This document shows, in pieces, positions 8,608 through 17,614 of a DNA stretch of 39,430 bases. The position numbers and the translations under genes are program-made. The stretch comes from Desulfovulcanus ferrireducens (GTDB taxonomy: Bacteria > Desulfobacterota > Desulfovibrionia > Desulfovibrionales > Desulfonatronovibrionaceae). The notes under the pieces were generated by a model that saw only the letters and a list, made by a program, of their open reading frames with translations, had not been told where the DNA came from and did not search any database. Where the stretch lies: contig NZ_JAGUQP010000006.1 in the NCBI RefSeq assembly GCF_018704065.1, positions 62,532 to 101,961 of the forward strand. Reading direction: 5' to 3'. Position 1 is the stretch's first letter. Each line of letters starts with the position of its first letter.

Positions 8608-10296
8608 CTATACTAAAAGCATTTCTGTTAACGACGCCCCAGCAGGAACCATAGGATAGACGTTTTCTTCCGGCTCTACCCACACATCAACAATACATGG
8701 TTTTTTGGAGGCAAATGCCTCTTTGAGCACTGGCTCCACATCTTCCTTTTTCTTCACCCGGTACCCATCAGCTCCATAGGCTTTGGCCAAGCTCACAAAA
8801 TCCGGATTTTTGTGCAAGCAAGTAGCACAATAATTCTTATTGTAAAAAAGTTCCTGCCACTGGCGGACCATGCCCAGATAGCCGTTATTTAAAATGACGA
8901 TTTTTACTGGTAAATCATAGCTGACAGCAGTGGCTAATTCCTGGATGTTCATCTGAATGGAGCCGTCGCCAGCAATGTCAATAACCAGTTTGCCCGGATG
9001 GGCCAGTTGTGCCCCAATGGCCGCTGGAAAACCATATCCCATTGTACCCAGACCACCGGAAGAAAGAAAAGTTCGCGGATGATGATAGTAATAGAATTGT
9101 GCGGCCCACATCTGGTTCTGTCCAACTTCTGTGGTAATAATGGCCTGACCAGAAGTTAGTTCATAAATTTTCTCCACCACCATTTGTGGCTTGATAAATT
9201 CATCGCTGTCTTCATATTTTAATGGGTGTGACTGAGACCACTCTCTAACACGTTCAATCCAGTCAGCGTGTTTATCCTCCCAGTTGACATCTGCGTTGAC
9301 CAACTCTTCCTCCAGGGCCTCCAGTGCGTTCAAACAATCAGAAACAATAGGAACGTCCACAGAAACGTTTTTGCGGATAGATGTCGGATCAATATCAATG
9401 TGAATAATTTTGGCCTTAGGAGCAAAAGTGGCTATCTTACCTGTGACCCGGTCGTCAAATCTGGCTCCGATAGAAATAAGCAGATCAGAATTATTCACAG
9501 CCATATTAGCCGTATAAGTTCCGTGCATTCCCAACATACCAAGCCATAATGGATCGTTGCCAGGAAAAGCACCCAACCCCATTAAGGTGGTTGTAACCGG
9601 TATCTTATATTTCCTGGCCAGCATTGTCAGTGCTTCGGAAGCTGACGAGGAAATTACGCCTCCCCCTGCATATATAAGAGGTCGCTTGGCCTCGGAGATA
9701 AGCTTCGCTGCCTTTTTGACCTGCTTTCTATTGGGCAGATAGTTGGGGTTATAGCTGCGCATGCTTATCTTTTCCGGATAAACAAACTTGCTTGTCTTGG
9801 CCTGCATCACATCCTTGGGTAAATCCACAAGAACCGGACCTGGGCGCCCTGTGCTGGCAATATAAAAGGCCTCCTTTATAATCCTGGCCAGATCGTTAAC
9901 ATCTTTGACCAGGTAGTTGTGCTTAGTACAAGGCCTGGTAATACCGACTATATCCACTTCTTGAAAGGCATCATTGCCAATCAGCGGGGTTGGCACCTGC
10001 CCTGTAAAAACGACCAGGGGAATTGAATCCATGTAAGCCGTGGCAATTCCGGTCACGGTATTTGTCGCTCCGGGTCCGGAAGTAACTAGACACACGCCTA
10101 CTTTGCCAGTTGAACGGGCATACCCATCAGCAGCATGAACAGCTCCCTGTTCATGGCGCACCAGTATATGCTGAAAGGGATAGTTAGGCATTTCATGATA
10201 GATATCAATAACCGCTCCACCGGGAAAACCGAAAATATGCTTAACGCCTTCTTGTTTCAAACACTCTAAAAAGATCTGAGCTCCGCTCCACTCCAT
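8608..10296 (-). CDS. ilvB: Acetolactate synthase large (catalytic) subunit
   Basis: The 562-residue thiamine-diphosphate enzyme condenses pyruvate with pyruvate or 2-oxobutyrate, the first committed step of branched-chain amino acid synthesis. The TPP-activating glutamate is Glu49 in [15 protein letters not shown]; the central FAD-binding-type domain follows; GDGSIQMN in the C-terminal third binds the Mg-diphosphate. Its ATG is one base after the DUF465 stop, and the ribosome-binding site GGAGGG is formed by the last codons of that gene, indicating translational coupling. No attenuator leader or T-box was seen. Confidence 0.96.
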   Translation of the reverse strand: MEWSGAQIFLECLKQEGVKHIFGFPGGAVIDIYHEMPNYPFQHILVRHEQGAVHAADGYARSTGKVGVCLVTSGPGATNTVTGIATAYMDSIPLVVFTGQVPTPLIGNDAFQEVDIVGITRPCTKHNYLVKDVNDLARIIKEAFYIASTGRPGPVLVDLPKDVMQAKTSKFVYPEKISMRSYNPNYLPNRKQVKKAAKLISEAKRPLIYAGGGVISSSASEALTMLARKYKIPVTTTLMGLGAFPGNDPLWLGMLGMHGTYTANMAVNNSDLLISIGARFDDRVTGKIATFAPKAKIIHIDIDPTSIRKNVSVDVPIVSDCLNALEALEEELVNADVNWEDKHADWIERVREWSQSHPLKYEDSDEFIKPQMVVEKIYELTSGQAIITTEVGQNQMWAAQFYYYHHPRTFLSSGGLGTMGYGFPAAIGAQLAHPGKLVIDIAGDGSIQMNIQELATAVSYDLPVKIVILNNGYLGMVRQWQELFYNKNYCATCLHKNPDFVSLAKAYGADGYRVKKKEDVEPVLKEAFASKKPCIVDVWVEPEENVYPMVPAGASLTEMLLV

Positions 10297-10297
10297 T

Positions 10298-10528
10298 TCA
10301 TCCCTCCATGGCTTTGTATTTATCCAAGATGGCTTGCATCCTGGTTTTACCAGCCAATTTCAGTTTTTTAAGTTCCTTCATCTCCTGCTCTTCACCAGGA
10401 GTTAGAAAAGGTTTACTCTCAAATTTTTCTAGTTTTTTTTCATAAGCTAAATGGTCTTCCCATAAAGCTTTTAGTTCAGAATCCTTTTCACTGTATTTGG
10501 CAATAAGTTCCAATTCGTATTGTTCCAT
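10298..10528 (-). CDS. DUF465/YdcH-like small coiled-coil protein
   Basis: The 76-residue, highly charged, helical protein matches the DUF465 (YdcH-like) pattern: an N-terminal helix of charged heptads, [18 protein letters not shown] in the middle and a final helix ending [10 protein letters not shown]. The biochemical role is unknown. A strong GGAGGTTCCC precedes the ATG, and its 3' end supplies the ribosome-binding site of ilvB. Its job in this operon may be largely positional; a link to branched-chain amino acid synthesis is unproven. Confidence 0.75.
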   Translation of the reverse strand: MEQYELELIAKYSEKDSELKALWEDHLAYEKKLEKFESKPFLTPGEEQEMKELKKLKLAGKTRMQAILDKYKAMEG

Positions 10529-10579
10529 GGGAACCTCCTTTATATGGTTGGTTAAGACATTATTTAGACTAAATCACAT

Positions 10580-10879
10580 TTATTGGTTATATAACTTATG
10601 CCAGGCAGGCTCCTGATCAGCTTTAATAAGAATATTTTTCTGCCTTGTTGTCTGTCCACTTTCAATACTGACCTGATTTTTCCTGAGCCCAAGTTCTTTG
10701 GCAATAAATGAACACAGAGCACTATTAGCTTTATCATCAACGGGCGGAGCCTGGACTCTGATTTTTAACCGCTGATCATAAAGGCCAACTACCTCATTCT
10801 TCTTGGCCTTGGGCTGGACCCAGACCATTAAGCGCCAGATCCCTTTTTTTACTTGCGCATAAAAAGAATATCCCTGCAT
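10580..10879 (-). CDS. DUF167/YggU family protein
   Basis: The 99-residue protein has the family signature VQPKAKKNEVVG, RLKIRVQAPPVDDKANSAL, and a tail VSIESGQTTRQKNILI. YggU proteins are small alpha/beta proteins of unsettled function, commonly encoded beside yggT. The gene follows the DivIVA-like gene by 8 bases and precedes DUF465 by 51. Confidence 0.85.
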   Translation of the reverse strand: MQGYSFYAQVKKGIWRLMVWVQPKAKKNEVVGLYDQRLKIRVQAPPVDDKANSALCSFIAKELGLRKNQVSIESGQTTRQKNILIKADQEPAWHKLYNQ

Positions 10880-10887
10880 TTTTACTT

Positions 10888-11388
10888 TTAACTTACTCCC
10901 AAAAATTTTAATTTAGACTCTATTTCATCCACTTGCTGTTCTTCTATACTATTCGACTCCAACAGCTTAAGATGTGATTCGATAAGTGCTCTTAGTTTTA
11001 TCTCAAAATGGGTGCGCTGTCTTTTAAGCTCGGTTATATCTTCGTGAATCTGGGCCAGTCTTTTGTGAGCCTGGTTTAAAATATCTTCTGCCTTGGCCTG
11101 AGCCTCTTCTACAATAAGCTTGGCCTGTTTATGAGCATTAGCCTTAAGATCATCGACCATCTTCTGAGTAGTAATCAGGGTGCTCTGTAAAATTTTCTCC
11201 CGACTTTTGTACTCTTCCAGGCTTTTACTAAAAGCCTCTACCTGCTTCTGTAAGTTTTCCTTTTCCTCGGCCAATTTGCCCAATTGGTCGGCTACTTCTT
11301 GCAAAAAAATGTCTATCTCCGCCTTTTTGTAGCCAAAAAGAGAAGTAGAAAACTTTTGATTTAAAATATCAACTTTGGAAGTACTCAT
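10888..11388 (-). CDS. DivIVA-domain coiled-coil protein
   Basis: The 166-residue protein starts with a DivIVA-type membrane-targeting domain (KFSTSLFGYKKAEIDIFLQEVADQL, about 12-36) and continues as one long coiled coil to about residue 145. In Gram-positive bacteria DivIVA marks curved membrane at poles and septa; in Desulfobacterota, short DivIVA-domain proteins occur beside yggT and are presumed to act in envelope or division organisation. The start follows GAGGAT. It sits 23 bases after yggT and 8 bases before the DUF167 gene. Confidence 0.8.
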   Translation of the reverse strand: MSTSKVDILNQKFSTSLFGYKKAEIDIFLQEVADQLGKLAEEKENLQKQVEAFSKSLEEYKSREKILQSTLITTQKMVDDLKANAHKQAKLIVEEAQAKAEDILNQAHKRLAQIHEDITELKRQRTHFEIKLRALIESHLKLLESNSIEEQQVDEIESKLKFLGVS

Positions 11389-11411
11389 AGCTATATCCTC
11401 AGCCTATGCCA

Positions 11412-11714
11412 TCAATTTAGCTGCATAGCTATTTGAAGCATTGATTGCACTAAAAATATTTTTAAAAATTGAATCGCCATTAAAACGACAATAGGAGACA
11501 AATCTACACCGCCGACATATGTAAAGGGAAGCCACTTACGGACACGGTAAAAAACAGGTTCTGTCAGGTTGCGCAAGATACGTACGATTGGATTGTAGGG
11601 ATCAGGATTAACCCAAGAAAGTAAAGCAGAAATAATGACTACCCAAAAATATAAAGATAAAAGAGTGTCAACAATACTGGCTATTGCTTGTAAAAAGTTG
11701 GTAAATATAAACAT
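11412..11714 (-). CDS. YggT family membrane protein
   Basis: The 100-residue protein has two hydrophobic segments (about 5-30 and 70-95) flanking the conserved loop SWVNPDPYNPIVRILRNLTEPVFYRVRKWLP, the hallmark of YggT. The family is associated with osmotic stress tolerance and, in other phyla, with division or thylakoid organisation. The ATG at 11714 is chosen because GGGAGGG ends two bases upstream; a TTG at 11726 would place that site inside the gene. It is followed by the DivIVA-like and DUF167 genes, the classic YggT neighbourhood. Confidence 0.85.
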   Translation of the reverse strand: MFIFTNFLQAIASIVDTLLSLYFWVVIISALLSWVNPDPYNPIVRILRNLTEPVFYRVRKWLPFTYVGGVDLSPIVVLMAIQFLKIFLVQSMLQIAMQLN

Positions 11715-11730
11715 CGGCCCTCCCAATATA

Positions 11731-11754
11731 CTGCAAAAAGATATTTTTTTGCAG
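11731..11754 (-). terminator. Hairpin between HAD and yggT genes
   Basis: CTGCAAAAA pairs with TTTTTGCAG around a 6-base loop, 54 bases after the HAD stop. The internal T-run could give partial termination before yggT. A similar CCTGCAAAAAG hairpin stands upstream of the HAD gene at 12667-12693. Confidence 0.4.
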
Positions 11755-11808
11755 AAAATGTTAAATGTTCATACTGTGAAATAACGTCACTTTTAGTGCC
11801 TTTACACT

Positions 11809-12492
11809 TCATAAGTTGCGTATCAGGTATTGTCGCATAGTCCAGAAGTCGGGGATATACATATCCGCCTGTAAATAAATATTTTTAAACCCCCAAAAAG
11901 GTACCCCGGCCCTGCGGGCTGTTTCCTGGTCTACCTCGGAATCGCCAATGAAAACTACCTGCTCTGGTCTATATGACCACATCCTCAAAATTTTAAAAAT
12001 GCCCTCAGGATTAGGCTTGGGCTGACTAACCCTAGCTGCAGTTATAACCGGAGAAAAATAAGTGTAGAGCTGAAAATGCTCCAGGACCAGATCCATAGTT
12101 GTAGTTCTGTTAGTATTAACAGAACAGGCAATCCTTTTTTGCCTCAGAAACTGCAAAAGTGGCAACAGCCCCTCTTCCGGGCGCATATACGGAATTAAAA
12201 CTTTATAATTGATTTTTTGACGAATTTCAGGAAGTTTATGACGTAACTTATCAGGGACAATAAATCTTAACGAATTGTCCACTGAATGCATATGCACATA
12301 TTCCTCTTCCTCCTTACACATTGGAGGTAGTCCGAGGGCTTCTTTAATCATATTGTAATATTTGATATTAACTTCTCTCGAATCAAACAACACACCATCA
12401 CAATCAAAAATTATCCCTTTAAGGCCTGCTATTTCTATTTTTTTCAAAAGAAAGTTACAAATAAACAATAAGCACCCCCGGCATTTTTTCAC
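11809..12492 (-). CDS. HAD-superfamily hydrolase, phosphoglycolate phosphatase-like
   Basis: All HAD motifs are present: FDCDGVLFDS (nucleophile and acid/base Asp), NTNR (motif II), KPNPEGI (motif III Lys) and FIGDSEVDQETA (motif IV). A helical cap domain sits between motifs I and II, as in phosphoglycolate phosphatases. The substrate is unknown; removal of 2-phosphoglycolate or another small phosphate ester is the usual role. The 227-residue form begins at a GTG with little ribosome-binding support; an in-frame TTG at 12468 preceded by GGGGGTG is an alternative and trims eight residues. Confidence 0.8.
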   Translation of the reverse strand: MKKCRGCLLFICNFLLKKIEIAGLKGIIFDCDGVLFDSREVNIKYYNMIKEALGLPPMCKEEEEYVHMHSVDNSLRFIVPDKLRHKLPEIRQKINYKVLIPYMRPEEGLLPLLQFLRQKRIACSVNTNRTTTMDLVLEHFQLYTYFSPVITAARVSQPKPNPEGIFKILRMWSYRPEQVVFIGDSEVDQETARRAGVPFWGFKNIYLQADMYIPDFWTMRQYLIRNL

Positions 12493-12862
12493 AACCTGAT
12501 GCAGGTTCTAAAAAATTAAATTTACAATCTAGACAAATATTGCTGCAATGCAATAAAGTTACTTAACGGTTTTATCATGGAAACAACAAAAATTTGGAGT
12601 TGTGTTCATTATTGATTTTCGATATTAATTTGATATTAAAAAGTATAAATCCCTGTTATCAGATGCGCCTGCAAAAAGTCCCTTTTTGCAGGCAATGTTG
12701 AATTTCGAATTATGAATGTTGAATTATTTAAATGGGCTACAGGATAATTTTTTGCCAAAATTGTAAATTTTTAATTTTTGCAGTTGCATCTTATCACGCC
12801 AGACTGGATAACAAAACCATCGGACAATAAACACAATGAACTCAACAAACAATAAATCAGAC
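12493..12862. other. A+T-rich intergenic region with two hairpins
   Basis: This 370-base gap has no convincing ORF. It holds a small palindrome AACCTG-ATG-CAGGTT (12493-12507) directly upstream of the HAD gene and a 12-bp perfect stem with a 3-base loop (GCCTGCAAAAAG at 12667-12678, loop TCC, complement to 12693). On the minus strand the latter lies 170 bases after the 12863-13633 gene and may end its transcript. Confidence 0.4.
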
Positions 12863-13633
12863 TTAAACCAAGGCTAACAATTTTAAATCATTATATAAAA
12901 ACTTGCCTTTTTGGTCTAATTTTTCTTTTTTTAATACTCCTTCAAAAACATTTAAACCAGAAACTTTTAGTGGACTGCCCTCAATGTCCAAATCCTTTTT
13001 CTCCCAGTTAACCCCCATTTCCGCAAGGGCTTCTTGAACCTGCCGGTCCACCACCATTAATTTTCCATTTTCAGGTAAAAACAAGGCAAAAGGGTAAAGA
13101 AGCTTTTCCCACCCCAAGTTTACCTGGCTGGCAATTGGCGTGGAAAAAGTAGTCTTAGCCCAAATATCATCATCTTTTTCCACCCCCAAAAGCTGTTCAA
13201 ATTTTTGCCAGGAATTTTTTAGTTTGTCATCAATCTGGAGCAACTCAATAATCCTCTCCTCCAGAGCATACCCTAAAAGCAGAAGCATCTGTGCTTTTTT
13301 TGCCTCAAATAATCGCTCGTCTTTTTTTTTGTCTCCGGCTCCAATCAACTCTGATTTTATAGCCAATGTAGTGTCTGTATAGAAATCATCGATTCCCTTC
13401 AATCCAAAGTAAGCCATATCTGAAGGTTTTTTAAATTGTTCTCCAAATTTTAGGCACTCGTTGATATAGGCTTTGGCTTCACGAGGAGTTAAGACAAGGC
13501 TTGACGGTAAAAAATAATTATCCTCATCAGTTAATTCCAATCCCGGGTTTAAAAACAAGGCCTTATTCTGCAGGATTTCAGAGACAAATTCTTTGTGCAT
13601 ATAAGGGAAGTGGATTAAAATGTTATCTGACAT
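12863..13633 (-). CDS. Uncharacterised 256-residue protein
   Basis: I do not recognise the family. The protein appears soluble and acidic, with no signal peptide or membrane segment. The N-terminal half is helical with charged residues (LTPREAKAYINECLKFGEQF, about 48-67); the middle has a Leu-rich helix (KAQMLLLLGYALEERIIELL); the C-terminal part mixes short beta-like stretches. The ATG at 13633 follows GGAGTAGGTAAG. Upstream, 82 bases away, is another uncharacterised gene (Cys-rich) on the same strand. The length, codon use and ribosome-binding site indicate a real gene. Confidence 0.7.
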   Translation of the reverse strand: MSDNILIHFPYMHKEFVSEILQNKALFLNPGLELTDEDNYFLPSSLVLTPREAKAYINECLKFGEQFKKPSDMAYFGLKGIDDFYTDTTLAIKSELIGAGDKKKDERLFEAKKAQMLLLLGYALEERIIELLQIDDKLKNSWQKFEQLLGVEKDDDIWAKTTFSTPIASQVNLGWEKLLYPFALFLPENGKLMVVDRQVQEALAEMGVNWEKKDLDIEGSPLKVSGLNVFEGVLKKEKLDQKGKFLYNDLKLLALV

Positions 13634-13715
13634 TTTCTTACCTACTCCAGGATATTTTCAGTTTATTGATGGTAACGATTCAGACGAGTTGAGCTTGTAA
13701 ACAGAGCAAACATAC

Positions 13716-14108
13716 CTATTCCTCACCAAGATCGTCAATTATGCTCTTATGTCCATTATACTGATATAAATGACAACGTCCCATGCATTTGGGCAAAGCC
13801 AGAATACAGATGTTTCCATGAAGATAGATGCAACTCTCTTCTTCTTCGCACGAGATATAGTGTGGGCAATTCCAGCCAGAAATAATTTTTCTGGCCATTC
13901 TTCTCTCCCAAATACCTTCTACTTGACTGGGATTCAACTGAAAATATTCAGCCTGATTAACCAAGTGGTCATATTCTTTTTCCCACTTAACAAGTACCTG
14001 ACATTGCCAATGCCTATTATAACCAGGATTTAAAATCTCCTCATAAACGCAATGACCATATTTAAAAAAAAGGCACCCCTCTCCGGGGAAAAAATGCAAT
14101 TTGCCCAT
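13716..14108 (-). CDS. Uncharacterised cysteine-rich protein
   Basis: The 130-residue protein has nine cysteines (residues 12, 20, 36, 81, 87, 93, 101, 108, 112), five of them in the last 40 residues with spacings C-x5-C-x5-C-x7-C-x6-C-x3-C starting at 81, plus several Trp and His. This suggests a metal (zinc or Fe-S) binding fold, but the spacing matches no family I can name. There is no signal peptide. The ATG at 14108 is preferred over a TTG one codon earlier; neither has a good ribosome-binding site. It precedes the 256-residue gene and follows the flavoprotein-rhodanese gene on the same strand. Confidence 0.65.
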   Translation of the reverse strand: MGKLHFFPGEGCLFFKYGHCVYEEILNPGYNRHWQCQVLVKWEKEYDHLVNQAEYFQLNPSQVEGIWERRMARKIISGWNCPHYISCEEEESCIYLHGNICILALPKCMGRCHLYQYNGHKSIIDDLGEE

Positions 14109-14183
14109 CAAACTTTATTCAATGATTTTGTCTAGTTATACAGAATAATTGGCAAGCCAGCTAAAAGCAGTACCGCCCTCCAA

Positions 14184-14226
14184 GAGTCAGTGGCCAAACC
14201 CTACTTAAGAGGGCAAATTTTTAATA
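14184..14226. repeat. Solo end of the GAGTCTGTGGCC palindromic element
   Basis: The stretch from GAGTCAGTGGCCAAACCC through CTACTTAAGAGGG to the A/T tail is the reverse complement of the right end of the repeat family seen at 17937, 19781 and 23094. Only about 43 bases remain, so this is a deletion remnant. It sits between the flavoprotein-rhodanese stop and the Cys-rich gene. Confidence 0.65.
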
Positions 14227-14243
14227 AATCAATGATTTCCGGA

Positions 14244-15869
14244 TTATATGCCACACATACTACATTGATTGCCTCTAAAAGGTAAAGGCGCTCTTCTTTC
14301 TTCTTCATCTTTTTGATATGGCCAGAGCCTGTACCCCCCATCAATTACATATAATTGTTTGGCTCCCATATTGGCCAACAATTTGGCTGCTTCATATGCC
14401 CGGCCAGAACTGTGAGAATAAATTACCAGAGGCGTAAATCTGGGAATTTCCATAACTCTTTTCTTTAACTGGTTTAAAGGAATGTTATAGGCACCTGGCA
14501 GACGTCCTTTTTCCCATTCCTGAGTAGAACGCACATCCAAAAGGAAAAAATCGGCCCCATCTCTTTTGGATTCCAGTAATTCATCCGGAGTTATGCCCAG
14601 GATGCCTGGCTCCAACTTATGGATGGCCATCCTGGCCAATCGTAGCAAAGGATTAACTTTTAAACCCTTGGCTAAAAACTTGTCTTTCAGGATATCATCC
14701 ACTTTAGTCCGTAAATTTATATATACAGAGGCCATATCCGTCCATCTACTACCCCCTGCCCCTGCCATCTGGAAACCAAGAATCTGTCTGGTTTCCCTGT
14801 CCACGATCATTTTTGCCACATATTCATCTTTTTGCCATATGTCATCATATCCTACACAAACCACAAACTCGGCTTGAAAACCCTTTTGCCTGGCCTCGTT
14901 TAAACTTAGCCCTGCTTTTGCAAACTCTTTGCCTCCGGTTTGTAACAAAAATAATTCCATAGATTCCGAACCCAAAACAACTCCCGTATTCCTAAAAAAA
15001 CTCCGGGCCAACTTTCGGGCCAAATTGGACAAGTGTTCTTCATTATATTGTAACAAAAACTGTTCCCTGTCCTGTAAAATCGGTATTAGGTAAACATCAT
15101 GAGACTTTAAACCTTGAGCAAGCGATGTTTGCAACTGGTCTAAATCAAAGCCAAAATTTTCACTCCATCTTTCATCGCAAGCAATTCGTCCTGAAAAGAC
15201 GACTAATCTTTCAGCCTCTCTCGTGTTTAACTTATCCGACCAATTTTCTATTTTATCGACTTTCCTAAGCTCAACGCCCTTTTTCTTTAGATGTTCTTCA
15301 AGGTAAAATTCCAGCTCAGGCTCAAAAAAGGTTTTGTTCTCCCTTATCCAGATAAACTTTTTCCTTGCCATCAATAGCACCTGCACAAGGGCCAAATCAT
15401 TTCCAACTACTATCAGGTTATCCAGTTCATCAAAATGATCGATAACATATTGTACACAAGTTTGTTCAGGCCAAATCAAAACCTTTTCTTCTCGGACATA
15501 TGTAGGGGGATAAACCGCTACCTTGGGAATGATGATGATTTGGTCAAACTGATATGCAGTATGCCCCATATTAGTCAAAATTGTAAGTTCTTTCCTGGGT
15601 ACATTTACTTGAATTCTTTTTCCCAAAATTGGCTTTTCTCCCCTTTGAAACAGAAAGTTATCAAGTCCTACTTTAAGTTTAGCTCTCGCTCTGGACCAGT
15701 TTTCAATCTTTTCTCCGTCTTGAACAAGTTGACTGAGTAGTGGCAGGGGATATTTCTCTTCACTATATTCATCAAACCAGAGCACCTCAGTTTTAGGTGC
15801 AATCTTTTTTACTTGGGTCACAAACTTATAAGCAACAAATCCATGGCCGATAATCACTATTCTATCCAT
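14244..15869 (-). CDS. Degenerate FAD/NAD-type disulfide oxidoreductase fused to a rhodanese domain
   Basis: The 541-residue protein has the architecture of CoA-disulfide reductase-rhodanese fusions: an N-terminal dinucleotide fold (IVIIGHGFVA, 4-13), a second one (IVVGNDLALV, 153-162), a dimerisation domain (about 300-420) and a C-terminal rhodanese domain (about 425-525). Key residues are missing. The N-terminal active-site Cys region reads EEKYPLPLL with no Cys, the second nucleotide motif lacks GxGxxG, and the rhodanese catalytic Cys is Ser485 (VIYSHSSGRA). The tail ends with CSMC (536-539), a possible metal or redox site. It may be a sulfur-binding or sensing protein rather than an enzyme. 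The start follows GGGAGTTGAG. Family certain, activity doubtful. Confidence 0.75.
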   Translation of the reverse strand: MDRIVIIGHGFVAYKFVTQVKKIAPKTEVLWFDEYSEEKYPLPLLSQLVQDGEKIENWSRARAKLKVGLDNFLFQRGEKPILGKRIQVNVPRKELTILTNMGHTAYQFDQIIIIPKVAVYPPTYVREEKVLIWPEQTCVQYVIDHFDELDNLIVVGNDLALVQVLLMARKKFIWIRENKTFFEPELEFYLEEHLKKKGVELRKVDKIENWSDKLNTREAERLVVFSGRIACDERWSENFGFDLDQLQTSLAQGLKSHDVYLIPILQDREQFLLQYNEEHLSNLARKLARSFFRNTGVVLGSESMELFLLQTGGKEFAKAGLSLNEARQKGFQAEFVVCVGYDDIWQKDEYVAKMIVDRETRQILGFQMAGAGGSRWTDMASVYINLRTKVDDILKDKFLAKGLKVNPLLRLARMAIHKLEPGILGITPDELLESKRDGADFFLLDVRSTQEWEKGRLPGAYNIPLNQLKKRVMEIPRFTPLVIYSHSSGRAYEAAKLLANMGAKQLYVIDGGYRLWPYQKDEEERRAPLPFRGNQCSMCGI

Positions 15870-16122
15870 CTCAACTCCCTTTTATCCCTAAATCATTCCT
15901 AAAAAATCTCTTTTAGATGTCCGAGTCCCAAAACACAAGCCTGTTTAGCCTAAAAATAGGCAAAGGGCTAAAGATTAGCTGTCAGTTGTTGCTAAACGTC
16001 TAGCCAACGTCAAAATTAGATTGAATCCTTAAAAGTTTGAAAGCCGTTTAAACTTGCCTCCATAATTCCAAACTCAAAAGTTCTAACCCTCAGGGCAAAC
16101 GCACCTAAATTGCAAAAATTTT
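15870..16122. other. Non-coding spacer before the 260-bp element
   Basis: No ORF, RNA gene or clear promoter is visible here. It begins upstream of the flavoprotein-rhodanese gene, so that gene's promoter must lie in it. With the following element it makes a 626-base stretch without genes before tatA. Confidence 0.4.
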
Positions 16123-16382
16123 CGCGCCAAGACGCAGAGACGCCAAGGTTAGAGGTAGCGAAAGCGTCAGCACTGTCAACAAAATCCTGACAGAGCTGAC
16201 TTACTGGCCTTTCAGGCCAGGGTAAATTGATAAACCTAAGCTGAATTCGAAAATTTATATATCTAACAAATCTTTAGTGCACATCAAACATCGGCCAAAG
16301 GGACGAGAATCTTTTGTTCGGCTTAAGGGAGGAAGGCGAACAAAAGCCTTTATTTTCCTTGGCGACTTAGCGGCTTGGCGCG
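16123..16382. repeat. 260-bp element with 26-bp imperfect terminal inverted repeats (CGCGCCAAG type)
   Basis: The left end CGCGCCAAGACGCAGAGACG (continuing CCAAGG to 16148) matches the complement of the right end at 16357-16382 at most positions. Inside is a second hairpin, CTTTTGTTCG (16311-16320) with its perfect complement at 16337-16346 around a purine-rich loop, and no ORF. The CGCCAAG-type terminus resembles short repeats I recall as common in many bacterial genomes. It looks like a non-autonomous element or structured repeat. Confidence 0.6.
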
Positions 16383-16495
16383 ATGCTTTCTCTTAAAAAT
16401 TAGATACGTTTACCCTGTTCAAACTCTAAACATATCTTGACCATCACCAAGCCCAAGTGTATATCGACTCTAACCAAGGAAAAAGGAGGCAATGC

Positions 16496-16699
16496 ATGTT
16501 TGGAATAGGAATCCCCGAGCTAATCATTATTTTAGTCATAGTCTTAGTCATCTTTGGAGCCAACAAGTTACCGGAAATCGGCTCTGGAATGGGTAGGGCT
16601 ATTAAAAACTTTAAAAAAGCCACTTCTGAGCCAGAAGAGATTGACGTCACTCCGGACAAAAAACCCGAAGACGATTCTGAAAAAAATGATTCCAAATAA
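16496..16699 (+). CDS. tatA: Twin-arginine translocase subunit TatA
   Basis: The 67-residue protein has an N-terminal membrane helix ([24 protein letters not shown], about 5-28, with the FG-x-x-K-L-P hinge), an amphipathic helix ([10 protein letters not shown]) and an acidic tail. These are the defining features of TatA/TatE, which oligomerises to pass folded proteins across the inner membrane with TatC. The ATG at 16496 is chosen because AAGGAGG stands 6 bases upstream; longer in-frame starts lack such a site. tatC is not in the window. The gene stands alone between two repeat-rich spacers. Confidence 0.92.
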   Translation: MFGIGIPELIIILVIVLVIFGANKLPEIGSGMGRAIKNFKKATSEPEEIDVTPDKKPEDDSEKNDSK

Positions 16700-16881
16700 C
16701 TCTGGTTTAAAGCGACAAAAGAGAACAAAAATAGTTTTTTAAACCGTAACGAGATGTTGACTAACCATTTTCTTTTGTCTCTTCATGAAAAAACACCTTT
16801 CACTAAATAAGTGAAGATTGACGACTTGTCTCTTGCTTTTTTCACTCTGGTTCACGTGATACTCTGGTTGCAACTAGGTGA

Positions 16882-16920
16882 GAAATAAAAAATCCCGGTT
16901 TAACCGGGATTTTTTATTTC
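16882..16920. terminator. Strong bidirectional rho-independent terminator
   Basis: A perfect 19-bp inverted repeat (GAAATAAAAAATCCCGGTT and its complement, single T in the loop) has A- and T-runs on both sides of a G+C core, so it can work on either strand. It lies between tatA (plus, ending 182 bases before) and pgsA (minus, ending 131 bases after). The bases between tatA and this hairpin contain only a weak GGTTTAAA/TTTAAACC repeat. Confidence 0.85.
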
Positions 16921-17050
16921 TTCTGAAAATGCCCATGATTACCATCGGATATATTCATCCACAACCTATCACACCTCTAAAGAGGTGCATCCAATGGCCG
17001 CACTTGGGTTGAGTAGGTAAGATGGCCAGTGAATTTTGTTCAATTCTGAC

Positions 17051-17614
17051 TCAATCTCCATTTTGAAAAAAATAATTTAGTCCTCTATACACATAATGTG
17101 TCCCAGAAATTATAGTCAACAATACTACCACAAAAACAAGTTTGGGCAACAGCCAGTTAACTGGCCAAGACGTACTTTTGACCACAAGGACAAAAAAAAC
17201 AAGTAGAATTTGAAACATGGTCGTCACTTTGCTTATCCAAGAGGGATTAATTTTTCTGCTTATATCCACTCCCCAAAAGTGAAGGACAGCCAAACCACCA
17301 AGAATTATCAAATCTCTACTCACAACTAAAATTACCAACCAGGCCGGAAGCCAACCTTTAATCCCCAGACATACAAATGATGTCACCAACAGCACCTTGT
17401 CTGCCAAAGGATCAAGCATTGCCCCTAGCCTAGAGCGCTGTTTTAAAACCCTAGCCAGAAATCCATCAAAGGCATCGGTAATTCCAGCCAAAGCAAACAG
17501 CCACCAGGCCACATAAAAATTTTCATTAACAAAGGCTGCTACAAAACTAGGAGTAATGAGGATCCTTACCACCGTTAAAAAATTGGGGATAGTCCAGTTG
17601 TTTCGCTCGTTCAT
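17051..17614 (-). CDS. pgsA: CDP-diacylglycerol-glycerol-3-phosphate 3-phosphatidyltransferase
   Basis: The 187-residue membrane enzyme transfers the phosphatidyl group of CDP-diacylglycerol to glycerol-3-phosphate, the first step of phosphatidylglycerol synthesis. The CDP-alcohol phosphotransferase signature D-G-x2-A-R-x8-G-x3-D-x3-D is complete: it runs from DGFLARVLKQ to LDPLAD at about residues 49-73. An N-terminal IPNFLTVVRI and four to six hydrophobic helices complete the family pattern. The start follows AAGGTACGTA. The upstream 320 bases are non-coding and border repeat copy A. Confidence 0.92.
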   Translation of the reverse strand: MNERNNWTIPNFLTVVRILITPSFVAAFVNENFYVAWWLFALAGITDAFDGFLARVLKQRSRLGAMLDPLADKVLLVTSFVCLGIKGWLPAWLVILVVSRDLIILGGLAVLHFWGVDISRKINPSWISKVTTMFQILLVFFVLVVKSTSWPVNWLLPKLVFVVVLLTIISGTHYVYRGLNYFFQNGD

